64,000 nucleotides of DNA from Porticoccus sp038143955. GTDB taxonomy: Bacteria > Pseudomonadota > Gammaproteobacteria > Pseudomonadales > Porticoccaceae. The position numbers and the translations under genes are program-made. The notes under the pieces were generated by a model that was not told the origin of the DNA, ran no database searches, and saw only the letters and a program-made list of their open reading frames with translations. This document shows positions 41,269 to 49,285 of the stretch, in pieces. Each line of letters opens with the position of its first letter. Position 1 is the first letter of the stretch. The stretch spans positions 1,178,001 through 1,242,000 of the forward strand of contig JAYQMT010000005.1 in assembly GCA_038143955.1 (NCBI GenBank), written 5' to 3'.

Positions 41269-42218
41269 CTATTCAGTTGGTATCCTTGCGTGAACTACAA
41301 TATCTATTATTTTTTTTCTTAACCATCTATGAACAGAAGATCTTGTCGTTCTAGAATGTTGTACGAGCACTATAGGTACCGTCGTATCAAGCTCTAATTC
41401 TTTAGGGTACGTTTTACGAATAATCCCATCAATCTTGAGATCGCTTGTTGTCCCCATCATTAAAGAATCTGTTGAGCATAAGACATTTAATGCAGTCATC
41501 AGCTGTGCCGTTACCAATGACTTTTTCGTTTTTGTCCTTTATCTTTTAACAGCGTATCAAAACGTGTTTCCTCGATTGTGTCGCCAGACTGAGATCTTAA
41601 AAGCGCATACTGCACAAAAGGGTATTCCAGTATCCTATTTAAATTCAAACTCTCATCACCTGACAATGGGTGATCCTTACGCATCCAGACAGCCGATGTA
41701 AAACTTCCTAGGGATGTTGCATGATAGTCTTCGTGGTACGAACGTGCAATTTCAATTGAAAAATCTAAATCACCTTTCTCGAAACCAGCACATTTTGTAT
41801 CGATACTTTCTCCGACTAACCTAAGAGTCATTAATGGAGCTTCCTTTATAAGAGTTTTTATTAAAGTCGGCATGACTTGAACAGCTACAAATTCGGCACA
41901 CATAACAAAAATTTCACCTTCAAAAGTAGAAGGGTCAAATTCATCTTTTGCCATCAAATTTGTTATAGAAGCAAGAACTGCAGGAAGCTGCTTCTTTAAC
42001 TGAACTGCTCTCGGGGTGGCCGACAAGCCTCTGCCACTTCTCACAAATAATGGATCATCAAATGTATCTCGCAAACGCTGAAGTGTTTTACTCATTGCCG
42101 GCTGTGTTATGTGAAGTCGCTCAGCAGCTTTAGTAACACTTTCCTCTTCCAGTAATCGTTGAAGGGCAACTAATAAGTTTAAATCAATACGAGCGAGTGC
42201 TTTGGTGTCCAAAATCAT
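41269..42218 (-). CDS. LysR-family transcriptional regulator (frameshifted)
   Basis: A LysR-type regulator of about 316 residues. The winged helix-turn-helix is ARIDLNLLVALQRLLEEESVTKAAERLH, with TQPAMSKTLQRLRDTF, the NodD/SyrM-like N-terminus. The effector domain follows. At the T5 run 41522-41526 (plus strand) one base seems to be missing. The frame continues KRKKSLVTAQLMTALNVLCSTDSLMMG to the end. The target is unknown. It lies between coq7 and an OsmC gene, where Pseudomonas has speD and vfr. Confidence 0.85.
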
Positions 42219-42333
42219 TCTCCAAAGTTATTAATTATATAATATTAATACATTTGAGTAATATATGGCTAGCACTTAGTATTCTTTTTGAAAATTAGTT
42301 TCAAGTTTTTTTTATTTTCACCCTCAAACATTT

Positions 42334-42357
42334 AGGCAGCGAAAGCTGCCTCTTTTT
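42334..42357 (+). terminator. strong intrinsic terminator with no obvious gene
   Basis: AGGCAGC (42334-42340) pairs perfectly with GCTGCCT (42345-42351) around a GAAA tetraloop and is followed by CTTTTT on the plus strand only. The adjacent genes, osmC-like and lysR, are both on the minus strand, so no plus-strand gene ends here. A small RNA is one explanation. Confidence 0.75.
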
Positions 42358-42373
42358 GGTGATTAGGAAAAAA

Positions 42374-42787
42374 TTAGATGAGCTCAAAAGAATGCGTGAT
42401 TTCGACACCACCTTTACTCAGCATAATGGATGCAGAGCAGTATTTCTCTGCAGATAATTTAACTGCATTACAGACTATATTTTCCTTAATATTATTCCCT
42501 GACACCATAAAATGTAGATGAATTTTAGTGAAACCTGCAGGGACTTCCTCAGATCTTACTGCTTCAACTTGAGCATCACAACTAATTATACTTTGATGTG
42601 CTTTCTTCAATATATGTACTACATCAAAAGCTGCACAACCACCTATACCCATCAACATCATTTCCATGGGACGTGGTCCAGAATTTTTTCCTCCATGCTC
42701 TGGTGGCCCATCCATAAGCACAGTATGATGAGATTCAGCTTCAGCCTCAAACCTGGCCTCCCCATTCCATGAAATTTTTGCTTTCAT
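42374..42787 (-). CDS. OsmC-family protein
   Basis: An OsmC/Ohr-type protein of 137 residues, small dimeric enzymes that reduce organic peroxides in better-known members. The family fold is shown by PRPMEMMLMGIGGCAAFDVVHILKK, whose GGC holds the redox cysteine. The second cysteine of peroxidase members is probably the one in AEKYCSASIMLSK. Resembles the YhfA-like group rather than OsmC itself. The function of that group is not clear. It stands upstream of trpC, on the same strand, as does its Pseudomonas counterpart. The gene is intact. Confidence 0.82.
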   Translation of the reverse strand: MKAKISWNGEARFEAEAESHHTVLMDGPPEHGGKNSGPRPMEMMLMGIGGCAAFDVVHILKKAHQSIISCDAQVEAVRSEEVPAGFTKIHLHFMVSGNNIKENIVCNAVKLSAEKYCSASIMLSKGGVEITHSFELI

Positions 42788-42817
42788 AATATTAAATATC
42801 CTCGAGATAATTTAAAT

Positions 42818-43627
42818 CTAGTATTTAGTGAACATTTCTGCCAATTTCAATCCAGGCTCATCAGCACGCATAAATGTTTCTCCTATCAAAAAAGAATTGA
42901 CTTGATGACCTCTCATTGTGGCAACATCTTTATGAGTCAAAATACCACTCTCTGTAATGACAATTCTATTTTTGGGAATTTTAGATAAAAGCTTAATAGT
43001 AGTGAAAATGTCTGTTTCAAATGTATGCAGATTTCTATTATTGATCCCTATCATTGGGTTATCTATGTGCATTGCCCTCTCTAGTTCTTCTTCGTTGTGT
43101 ACCTCGACCAAAATATCAAGCCCTAGCTCTATAGCCATTTCGTGGAAATCTATTAATGCAGGCTGATCCAATGCTGCAACAATTAAGAGAATACAATCAG
43201 CTCCTAAAACGTAAGATTCATAAATCTGATAGGGTTCGACTATAAAATCTTTTCGCAGAACAGGAAGTGATGTGGAATTTCTCGCATTTTGCAAATAATC
43301 ATCTGATCCTAAAAAATATTTGCTTTCTGTTAAAACAGACAAGCATGCTGCTCCACCTGCCTGATAACTGAGTGCGATTTCAGTTGGATCGAAATTTTTC
43401 CTTATTATACCCTTGCTTGGAGAAGCTTTTTTTATTTCTGCAATAACTGCTGGCGCTCCCTCTTTTATTTTTTTAGAAAGTGCACCGGAAAAACTTCTTA
43501 ACTCTCTATTTTTTAGACTCCCAAAGCATTGCTCCTCTAATTTGATTAGCGGTATAGCCTGTTGTCTGATTGCTACTTCTTCTGATTTAGTAGTAAGAAT
43601 TTTTTTTAGAACTGTTGGAGTTTCCAA
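42818..43627 (-). CDS. trpC: indole-3-glycerol phosphate synthase
   Basis: Forms indole-3-glycerol phosphate in tryptophan synthesis. The TIM-barrel motifs are FSGALSKKIKEGAPAVIAEIKKASPSKG (catalytic Lys in EIKKASPSKG), LPVLRKDFIVEPYQIYE, LVEVHNEEELERAM and GINNRNLHTFE. At 269 residues it is a monofunctional TrpC, as in Pseudomonas, not fused to TrpF. It is the last gene of trpE-trpG-trpD-trpC, all on the minus strand. The gene is intact. Confidence 0.96.
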   Translation of the reverse strand: METPTVLKKILTTKSEEVAIRQQAIPLIKLEEQCFGSLKNRELRSFSGALSKKIKEGAPAVIAEIKKASPSKGIIRKNFDPTEIALSYQAGGAACLSVLTESKYFLGSDDYLQNARNSTSLPVLRKDFIVEPYQIYESYVLGADCILLIVAALDQPALIDFHEMAIELGLDILVEVHNEEELERAMHIDNPMIGINNRNLHTFETDIFTTIKLLSKIPKNRIVITESGILTHKDVATMRGHQVNSFLIGETFMRADEPGLKLAEMFTKY

Positions 43628-43648
43628 GTAATTAATCCATCAAGTAAG

Positions 43649-44686
43649 TTAATTAAAGCAGTTAGTAAATGAGGCTAGTTCTGAAATTTTTTCTTTCGCC
43701 AGTCCACTGCCGATTGAATCCTGAGCTAATATAACACCTTCTTTAAGATCTTTTGCTATTCCAGAAACATATAGCGCAGCGCCTGCGTTCATAGCAATCA
43801 TATCGGATGCAGCTTCAACTTTAGCTGAAAGCACTGCCTGCTTGGTTAATGCAGATTTTATTAATTTAAAGCTCTCTTCAGGGTCTTTGACCTTCAAATC
43901 GTTAAGGATACCCTTTCTCATTCCAAAGTCTTCGGGAGAAACAGAATATTCCGTAATTTTATTATTTTTTAATTCAGCCACCAGTGTGTTAGCTGAAATA
44001 CTAATTTCATCTAATCCGTCTTCTGAGTGGACAACGAGAACATTTTTACCGCCAAGTTTTTTCATTACTTCAGCTAATGGTCGAAGCCATTTTTTATCAT
44101 AAACACCCAGCACCATATTTCGAACATTTGCTGGATTAGTTAAAGGACCTAATAAATTGAAAATAGTACGAACACCTAACTCTCTTCTTGGACTTACTGC
44201 ATACTTCATAGCGGCATGATGATTTACAGCAAACATAAAACCTACGCCAGTCTCTTTTACACATGAGATTATTTGTTGTTCAGACAGATTTATGTTAATT
44301 CCTGCAGCCTCCAATAGATCTGCACTACCACTGTTACTACTTACTCCACGATTGCCATGTTTAGCCACATTAGCACCTGCAGCTGCAGCGACGAAAATAC
44401 TTGCGGTAGATACGTTAAATATACTGGCCTCATCACCGCCGGTACCAACTATATCAACTAAATTTTGATTATCTATTTTAAGAGTTAGTGATAACTCACG
44501 CATTATTTGAGCAGCACCAATGATTTCATCAGTCGTTTCTCCCTTAATACGTAAACCAACTAAAAAACCTCCTATTTGTGCATCAGTAGCTTTACCGGAC
44601 ATAATTTGAGTCATTACTTTACGCATTTCATCTATCTTAAGATCATTACCAAGCAAAACCTGTTGAACTGCTCTTTTTATATCCAT
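43649..44686 (-). CDS. trpD: anthranilate phosphoribosyltransferase
   Basis: Transfers phosphoribosyl from PRPP to anthranilate. The PRPP-binding loop is LVDIVGTGGDEASIFNVS and the anthranilate site has AKHGNRGVSSNSGSADLLEAAG. GVRTIFNLLGPLTNP is another hallmark. The 345 residues are typical. Only 9 bases separate it from trpG and 21 from trpC. The gene is intact. Confidence 0.97.
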   Translation of the reverse strand: MDIKRAVQQVLLGNDLKIDEMRKVMTQIMSGKATDAQIGGFLVGLRIKGETTDEIIGAAQIMRELSLTLKIDNQNLVDIVGTGGDEASIFNVSTASIFVAAAAGANVAKHGNRGVSSNSGSADLLEAAGININLSEQQIISCVKETGVGFMFAVNHHAAMKYAVSPRRELGVRTIFNLLGPLTNPANVRNMVLGVYDKKWLRPLAEVMKKLGGKNVLVVHSEDGLDEISISANTLVAELKNNKITEYSVSPEDFGMRKGILNDLKVKDPEESFKLIKSALTKQAVLSAKVEAASDMIAMNAGAALYVSGIAKDLKEGVILAQDSIGSGLAKEKISELASFTNCFN

Positions 44687-44695
44687 AGTAGCCTT

Positions 44696-45274
44696 TTAGT
44701 ATTTTAAAAAATTTTCGAGTAAATCATGTCCTTTGATAGTAAGTATTGATTCTGGATGAAACTGCACACCTTCTATCTCATGATCCTTATGACGAAATCC
44801 CATAATCTCATCAATTTCACCTGATGGTTTTTTTGTCCAAGCTGTCTCCCGAAGGCAACTCGGTAGACTTTCACGCTCAACAATCAAAGAGTGATACCGA
44901 GTTGCTGCAAAAGGGTTAGGGAGCCCGCTGAATACTCCCTCATTATTATGGTAAATAGGTGAAGTTTTTCCATGCATAACGCTTCTAGCCCTTTTAATTT
45001 TGCCACCAAAGGCTTGAGCTATGCTTTGGTGCCCCAAGCAGATTCCTAAAATAGGAACTTTGCCGGAAAAGTAGCTTATAGCAGAAACAGAGATTCCAGC
45101 TTCATTTGGGGTGCAAGGTCCAGGTGATATGACGATTTTTTCAGGGCTCATACTTTCTATTTCATCGAGTGATAAGTCATCATTTCTTACAACCTGAACA
45201 TCCGCCTTGAGTTCACCTAGATACTGAACTACGTTATAGGTGAATGAATCATAATTATCTATCATTAAAATCAT
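44696..45274 (-). CDS. trpG: anthranilate synthase component II (glutamine amidotransferase)
   Basis: Supplies ammonia from glutamine to TrpE. It begins ILMIDNYDSFTYNVVQYL. The class I amidotransferase triad is visible: Cys in VPILGICLGHQSIAQAFGG, and His and Glu in EGVQFHPESILT. At 192 residues it is the stand-alone form. It lies directly between trpE and trpD. The gene is intact. Confidence 0.97.
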   Translation of the reverse strand: MILMIDNYDSFTYNVVQYLGELKADVQVVRNDDLSLDEIESMSPEKIVISPGPCTPNEAGISVSAISYFSGKVPILGICLGHQSIAQAFGGKIKRARSVMHGKTSPIYHNNEGVFSGLPNPFAATRYHSLIVERESLPSCLRETAWTKKPSGEIDEIMGFRHKDHEIEGVQFHPESILTIKGHDLLENFLKY

Positions 45275-45286
45275 AACTAAAGCACC

Positions 45287-46753
45287 TTAAATAACTAAAT
45301 CAACAGCACGGAAAATAGCGCGCGCTTTATTTGTTGTTTCCTTCCATTCTAATTCTGGGTGAGAATCAGCAACAATACCAGCCCCAGCTTGAACATAGAG
45401 CTTGCCATCCTTAATTATTGCAGTCCTAATAGCTATTGCTGTATCCATATTGCCGTTCCAAGATATATATCCTATGGCTCCCCCATATACTCCTCTTTTG
45501 ACTGGTTCAATTTCATCAATTATTTCCATAGCTCGAATTTTAGGAGCGCCACTTAAAGTTCCTGCGGGCAAGGTCGCTCGTAGCACGTTCATAGCAGTCG
45601 TTGCTGGTATAACCTGACCCGTTACATTGGAGGTTATATGCATTACATGGGAATAACGCTCTACCACCATTTGATCTGTTAATTTCACTGTACCTATCTG
45701 TGAGACCTTGCCTATATCATTCCGACCCAAATCAATAAGCATCAAGTGTTCTGCAATTTCTTTAGGGTCATTTATTAATTCCTTCTCTAAAGAAAGATCC
45801 TCTTCAGGAGTATGACCTCTGCGGCGGGTACCTGCTATTGGCCTAACGGTTACCTCACCATCTTCAAGTCTTGCTAAAATTTCGGGAGATGAGCCTACTA
45901 TCTGAAATGAGCTCATATCTAAAAAATACATATAGGGCGAGGGATTTAAAGAACGTAAAGCCCTATAAAGGTTTAATGGTTCTGCTTTAAATTCAATTGA
46001 AAGCCTTTGTGAAGGCACCACCTGCATAGCGTCACCGGCTAATACATAGTTTTTGATTTTCTTAACAGCTGCAAGAAAATTATCTTTCCCAAAACTAGAC
46101 ATGAAATTAGACTCATTTCTTCCTTCACTGCTTGAGTTCAAGGGAGGCAGGTAAGGAACAGATTCCTTTAATTTACATTCTAATTTATCTAATTTTCTTT
46201 GAGAGCTAACCCATGCGTCGGTATCAGAAGCTCTTTGATGAACAACAAAAATTAGCTTGCCCAGCAAGTTATCAAAAACAACCACTTCATCGGAGACCAT
46301 TAGCAAAATATCAGGGTTACCTAAATCATCCTTTGGTGTTGATGCGCTTAATTTTTCTTCTACATATCGTACAACATCATAACCAAAATAGCCGACTAAA
46401 CCGCCTGTAAAGCGAGGTAAATCGGGCAAATCAGGTATCTGATATCTGGATTGAAATTTTTCAATATCTCCCAGTGGATCTTTTGTGTTTTTCGACTCAA
46501 TTATTTGATTATTTTTTTCGATCACTAATTGACTACCAGAGACTTTTAATACGGTATCTGAAGGTAATCCTATTAGTGAGTAGCGCCCCCATTTCTCACC
46601 ACCTTCAACCGATTCGAATAAATACGAATATGGACCCTTTGCCAATTTTAAATAACAGGATAGTGGTGTTTCAAGATCGGCTATAACTTCTCGCGTGACT
46701 GGAATAAGGCTATAGTTTTGGCTAGCAAGTTCAGCAAATTTTTCGGGGGTCAT
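45287..46753 (-). CDS. trpE: anthranilate synthase component I
   Basis: Converts chorismate to anthranilate. The N-terminal part contains the feedback-site region LETPLSCYLKLAKGPYSYLFESVEGGEKWGRYS, and the C-terminal chorismate-binding domain has VRPIAGTRRRGHTPEED, LSGAPKIRAMEIIDEIEP and RTAIIKDGKLYVQAGAGIV. I choose the ATG at 46753, with AAGGA eight bases upstream, giving 488 residues. An in-frame extension to 46846 is not conserved. No tryptophan-rich leader peptide precedes it. rpe lies upstream on the same strand. The gene is intact. Confidence 0.96.
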   Translation of the reverse strand: MTPEKFAELASQNYSLIPVTREVIADLETPLSCYLKLAKGPYSYLFESVEGGEKWGRYSLIGLPSDTVLKVSGSQLVIEKNNQIIESKNTKDPLGDIEKFQSRYQIPDLPDLPRFTGGLVGYFGYDVVRYVEEKLSASTPKDDLGNPDILLMVSDEVVVFDNLLGKLIFVVHQRASDTDAWVSSQRKLDKLECKLKESVPYLPPLNSSSEGRNESNFMSSFGKDNFLAAVKKIKNYVLAGDAMQVVPSQRLSIEFKAEPLNLYRALRSLNPSPYMYFLDMSSFQIVGSSPEILARLEDGEVTVRPIAGTRRRGHTPEEDLSLEKELINDPKEIAEHLMLIDLGRNDIGKVSQIGTVKLTDQMVVERYSHVMHITSNVTGQVIPATTAMNVLRATLPAGTLSGAPKIRAMEIIDEIEPVKRGVYGGAIGYISWNGNMDTAIAIRTAIIKDGKLYVQAGAGIVADSHPELEWKETTNKARAIFRAVDLVI

Positions 46754-46777
46754 AATTGCTTCCTTGAGCAGATTAAC

Positions 46778-46806
46778 ACTGTATTGTTGGTATAAAAAAT
46801 TTTCAA
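46778..46806 (-). promoter_or_regulatory. candidate sigma-70 promoter for trpE
   Basis: On the minus strand TTGAAA (46801-46806) stands 17 bases before TACAGT (46778-46783), a good -35 and a fair -10. Transcription would begin about 17 bases before the trpE ATG, leaving room for a ribosome-binding site but not an attenuator. Confidence 0.35.
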
Positions 46807-46872
46807 GTAATAAAGCTTTGAAGCATACAATTTTAAGTATTACCAAGTAAGAAAAGAGTTATCTAGCTTAGG

Positions 46873-46885
46873 TGTGGTAACCACA
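46873..46885. promoter_or_regulatory. 13-bp palindrome upstream of trpE
   Basis: TGTGGT and ACCACA are exact reverse complements around a single central A, about 70 bases upstream of the candidate trpE -35 box. A regulator-binding site is possible. I cannot assign a family. Confidence 0.3.
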
Positions 46886-46949
46886 ATTAATAAGTTCGAA
46901 CATTTAAACTATTCTAATGGATTCAGCTGAGAGTGTGAAGTGAGGCTGA

Positions 46950-47615
46950 CTAAATCTCTAATTCACTACGCATATTATTTATGGCCAGATGGTAATCTTC
47001 AGCTCCATATATAGCAGAACCCGCAACAAATGTGTCTGCGCCTGCGCTTGCTATCTCCCTAATGTTTTTTGAACTCACACCACCGTCAATTTCGAGATGA
47101 ATATTCAACCCACTTTTATCAATAATTGATCTAGCCTCTCTTAACTTTTCTAAAGTTTTTGGGATAAATTTCTGTCCACCAAAACCAGGGTTGACACTCA
47201 TCAATAGAATAATGTCTATTTTATTTAAAAAAATTTTTACACTATCTAGACTTGTCTCTGGATTTATTGCTAAGCCGCCCTTACAACCACCATCTCTTAT
47301 AAGCTGTAATGAGCGACCGATATCGGCAGAGGCCTCTGGATGAAATGTTATCCAATCAGCTCCAGCATCTATAAAACTGCTTATTAATTGATCTACTGGT
47401 TCAACCATAAGGTGAACATCTATTATTGCTGTTACCCCATGGCCACGCAATGACTGGCAAACCATAGGGCCAATAGTGAGATTGGGAACAAAGTGGTTAT
47501 CCATCACATCAAAATGTATGATATCAGCTCCCGCACTTATCACCTCGTCAACCTCTTGACCTAATTTAGAAAAATCAGCTGCGAGTATTGATGGTGCTAT
47601 AAGAAAATTTTTCAT
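46950..47615 (-). CDS. rpe: ribulose-phosphate 3-epimerase
   Basis: Interconverts ribulose 5-phosphate and xylulose 5-phosphate. The TIM-barrel motifs are SILAADFSKLGQEVDEV, IHFDVMDNHFVPNLT with the metal Asp, DVHLMVEP, LMSVNPGFGGQKFIP and IDGGVSSKN. The 221 residues are normal. It is the first gene of the minus-strand rpe-trpE-trpG-trpD-trpC group, although it may have its own transcript. It faces ubiD across about 160 bases. The gene is intact. Confidence 0.97.
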   Translation of the reverse strand: MKNFLIAPSILAADFSKLGQEVDEVISAGADIIHFDVMDNHFVPNLTIGPMVCQSLRGHGVTAIIDVHLMVEPVDQLISSFIDAGADWITFHPEASADIGRSLQLIRDGGCKGGLAINPETSLDSVKIFLNKIDIILLMSVNPGFGGQKFIPKTLEKLREARSIIDKSGLNIHLEIDGGVSSKNIREIASAGADTFVAGSAIYGAEDYHLAINNMRSELEI

Positions 47616-47774
47616 TTATCTCCTCTATGTTTTTATAACTCACTTTGTGAAAAGTTAAAAAATTAATTGAGCCTTATAATAAAACTTTAACTTGCTTAAT
47701 GCGTCCCAAGAAGTTTCAATTGTATGTCATTATCGTAACATTGGATGCTCATTCATTTCTAACAATTACCTAAT

Positions 47775-49250
47775 ATGATGATAAAACATAAAGATCTAAG
47801 AGATTTTATTGCATTTTTAGAGGAGCGCGGTGAATTAAAGCGTATTTCAGTTGAAATTGATCCCATTCTTGAAATGACAGAAATCTGTGATCGCACACTA
47901 AAGGCTAAAGGCCCAGCACTTTTATTCGAAAATCCAAAAGGATTCGATATTCCAGTACTTGGAAATCTCTTCGGTACCCCTGAGAGAGTTGCTATGGGTA
48001 TGGGTAAAGAAAATCTTCATGCACTGAGAGAATTAGGTGAACTATTAGCCTTTTTAAAAGAGCCAGAACCACCAAAAGGTATAAAAGATCTTTGGGACAA
48101 TAGAGGAAAATTTAAACAGATACTGAATATGCCTGCAGATGTTGTAAAAAAAGCTCCTTGTCAAGACGAAGTTATTAGTGGGCCGAATGTCGACCTAGAG
48201 AAGTTACCGATTCAGACATGCTGGCCAGGTGATGCAGGGCCACTAATTACTTGGCCTCTTGTTATAACGTGTGGCCCTGAAAAAAATAGACAAAATCTTG
48301 GTATATATCGCCAACAAGTCATAGGTAAAAATAAATTAATTATGCGGTGGCTTTCTCACCGCGGCGGTGCGCTTGATTATCAAGATTGGAGTGCTGCAAA
48401 CCCTGGCAAACCTTTTCCCGTAGCTGTGGTCTTAGGTGCTGACCCTGCAACTATTTTGGGGGCAGTTACGCCAGTCCCAGATACGCTCTCAGAATATGCT
48501 TTTGCAGGATTATTGAGAGGAGAAAAAACCAAGATAGTTAATTGCTTAACCAGCAAGCTTCAGGTTCCGGCTAGTGCTGAATTTGTTTTAGAAGGTTTTA
48601 TATATCCAGATGACATCGCTGCAGAAGGACCTTTTGGGGATCATACTGGGTATTATAACGAAATTGAACAATTTCCAGTATTTACTGTGGAGACTATTTC
48701 TCATAGAAAAAATCCTATTTATCATAGTACTTATACCGGTCGACCTCCAGACGAGCCAGCTATTCTTGGTGTTGCACTAAACGAGATATTTGTGCCCATA
48801 CTACAAAAACAATTTCCAGAAATTATTGATTTTTATCTTCCCCCTGAGGGTTGTTCTTACCGTATGGCAGTAGTTTCGATGAAAAAAAAATATCCTGGTC
48901 ACGCTAAGAGGGTAATGATGGGGGTTTGGTCTTTCTTGAGACAATTTATGTATACAAAATTTGTAATTGTAGTGGACGAGGATATAAATCCACGTGTTTG
49001 GAAAGATGTAATATGGGCGGTAACTACCCGAATGGACCCTAAAAGAGATATGGTTATAATTGATAATACTCCAATTGATTATTTAGATTTCGCATCACCA
49101 ATTTCTGGCTTAGGCTCAAAAGTAGGCTTCGATGCTACTAATAAATTTGAGGGTGAGACCAACAGAGAGTGGGGAAAAACCATTGAAATGGATAAAAAAG
49201 TTAAAGATAAAGTTAATGAACTATGGAGTTCGCTAGGTATTGAACAATAA
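47775..49250 (+). CDS. ubiD: 4-hydroxy-3-polyprenylbenzoate decarboxylase
   Basis: Prenylated-FMN-dependent decarboxylase of ubiquinone synthesis. It begins KHKDLRDFIAFLEERGELKRI. LFENPKGFDIPVLGNLFGT and QTCWPGDAGPLITWPLVIT are family signatures. The active-site Arg and the glutamates lie in GIYRQQVIGKNK and AAEGPFGDHTGYYNE. The 491 residues match E. coli UbiD. Two adjacent ATG codons (47775 and 47778) are equally possible starts. It converges on fabY. The prFMN synthase UbiX is not in this window. The gene is intact. Confidence 0.97.
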   Translation: MMIKHKDLRDFIAFLEERGELKRISVEIDPILEMTEICDRTLKAKGPALLFENPKGFDIPVLGNLFGTPERVAMGMGKENLHALRELGELLAFLKEPEPPKGIKDLWDNRGKFKQILNMPADVVKKAPCQDEVISGPNVDLEKLPIQTCWPGDAGPLITWPLVITCGPEKNRQNLGIYRQQVIGKNKLIMRWLSHRGGALDYQDWSAANPGKPFPVAVVLGADPATILGAVTPVPDTLSEYAFAGLLRGEKTKIVNCLTSKLQVPASAEFVLEGFIYPDDIAAEGPFGDHTGYYNEIEQFPVFTVETISHRKNPIYHSTYTGRPPDEPAILGVALNEIFVPILQKQFPEIIDFYLPPEGCSYRMAVVSMKKKYPGHAKRVMMGVWSFLRQFMYTKFVIVVDEDINPRVWKDVIWAVTTRMDPKRDMVIIDNTPIDYLDFASPISGLGSKVGFDATNKFEGETNREWGKTIEMDKKVKDKVNELWSSLGIEQ

Positions 49251-49285
49251 TTTTAATGCAGTAATGAATCGCATTAAATTTGAAC

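Noticed and set aside
42334..42357. Terminator of the osmC-like gene
   Set aside because: On the minus strand the stem is followed by AAATGTTTG rather than a T tract, so it suits plus-strand transcripts instead.
46754..46949. trp leader peptide or attenuator
   Set aside because: The only short frame there has no tryptophan codons and no alternative stem pair was found.
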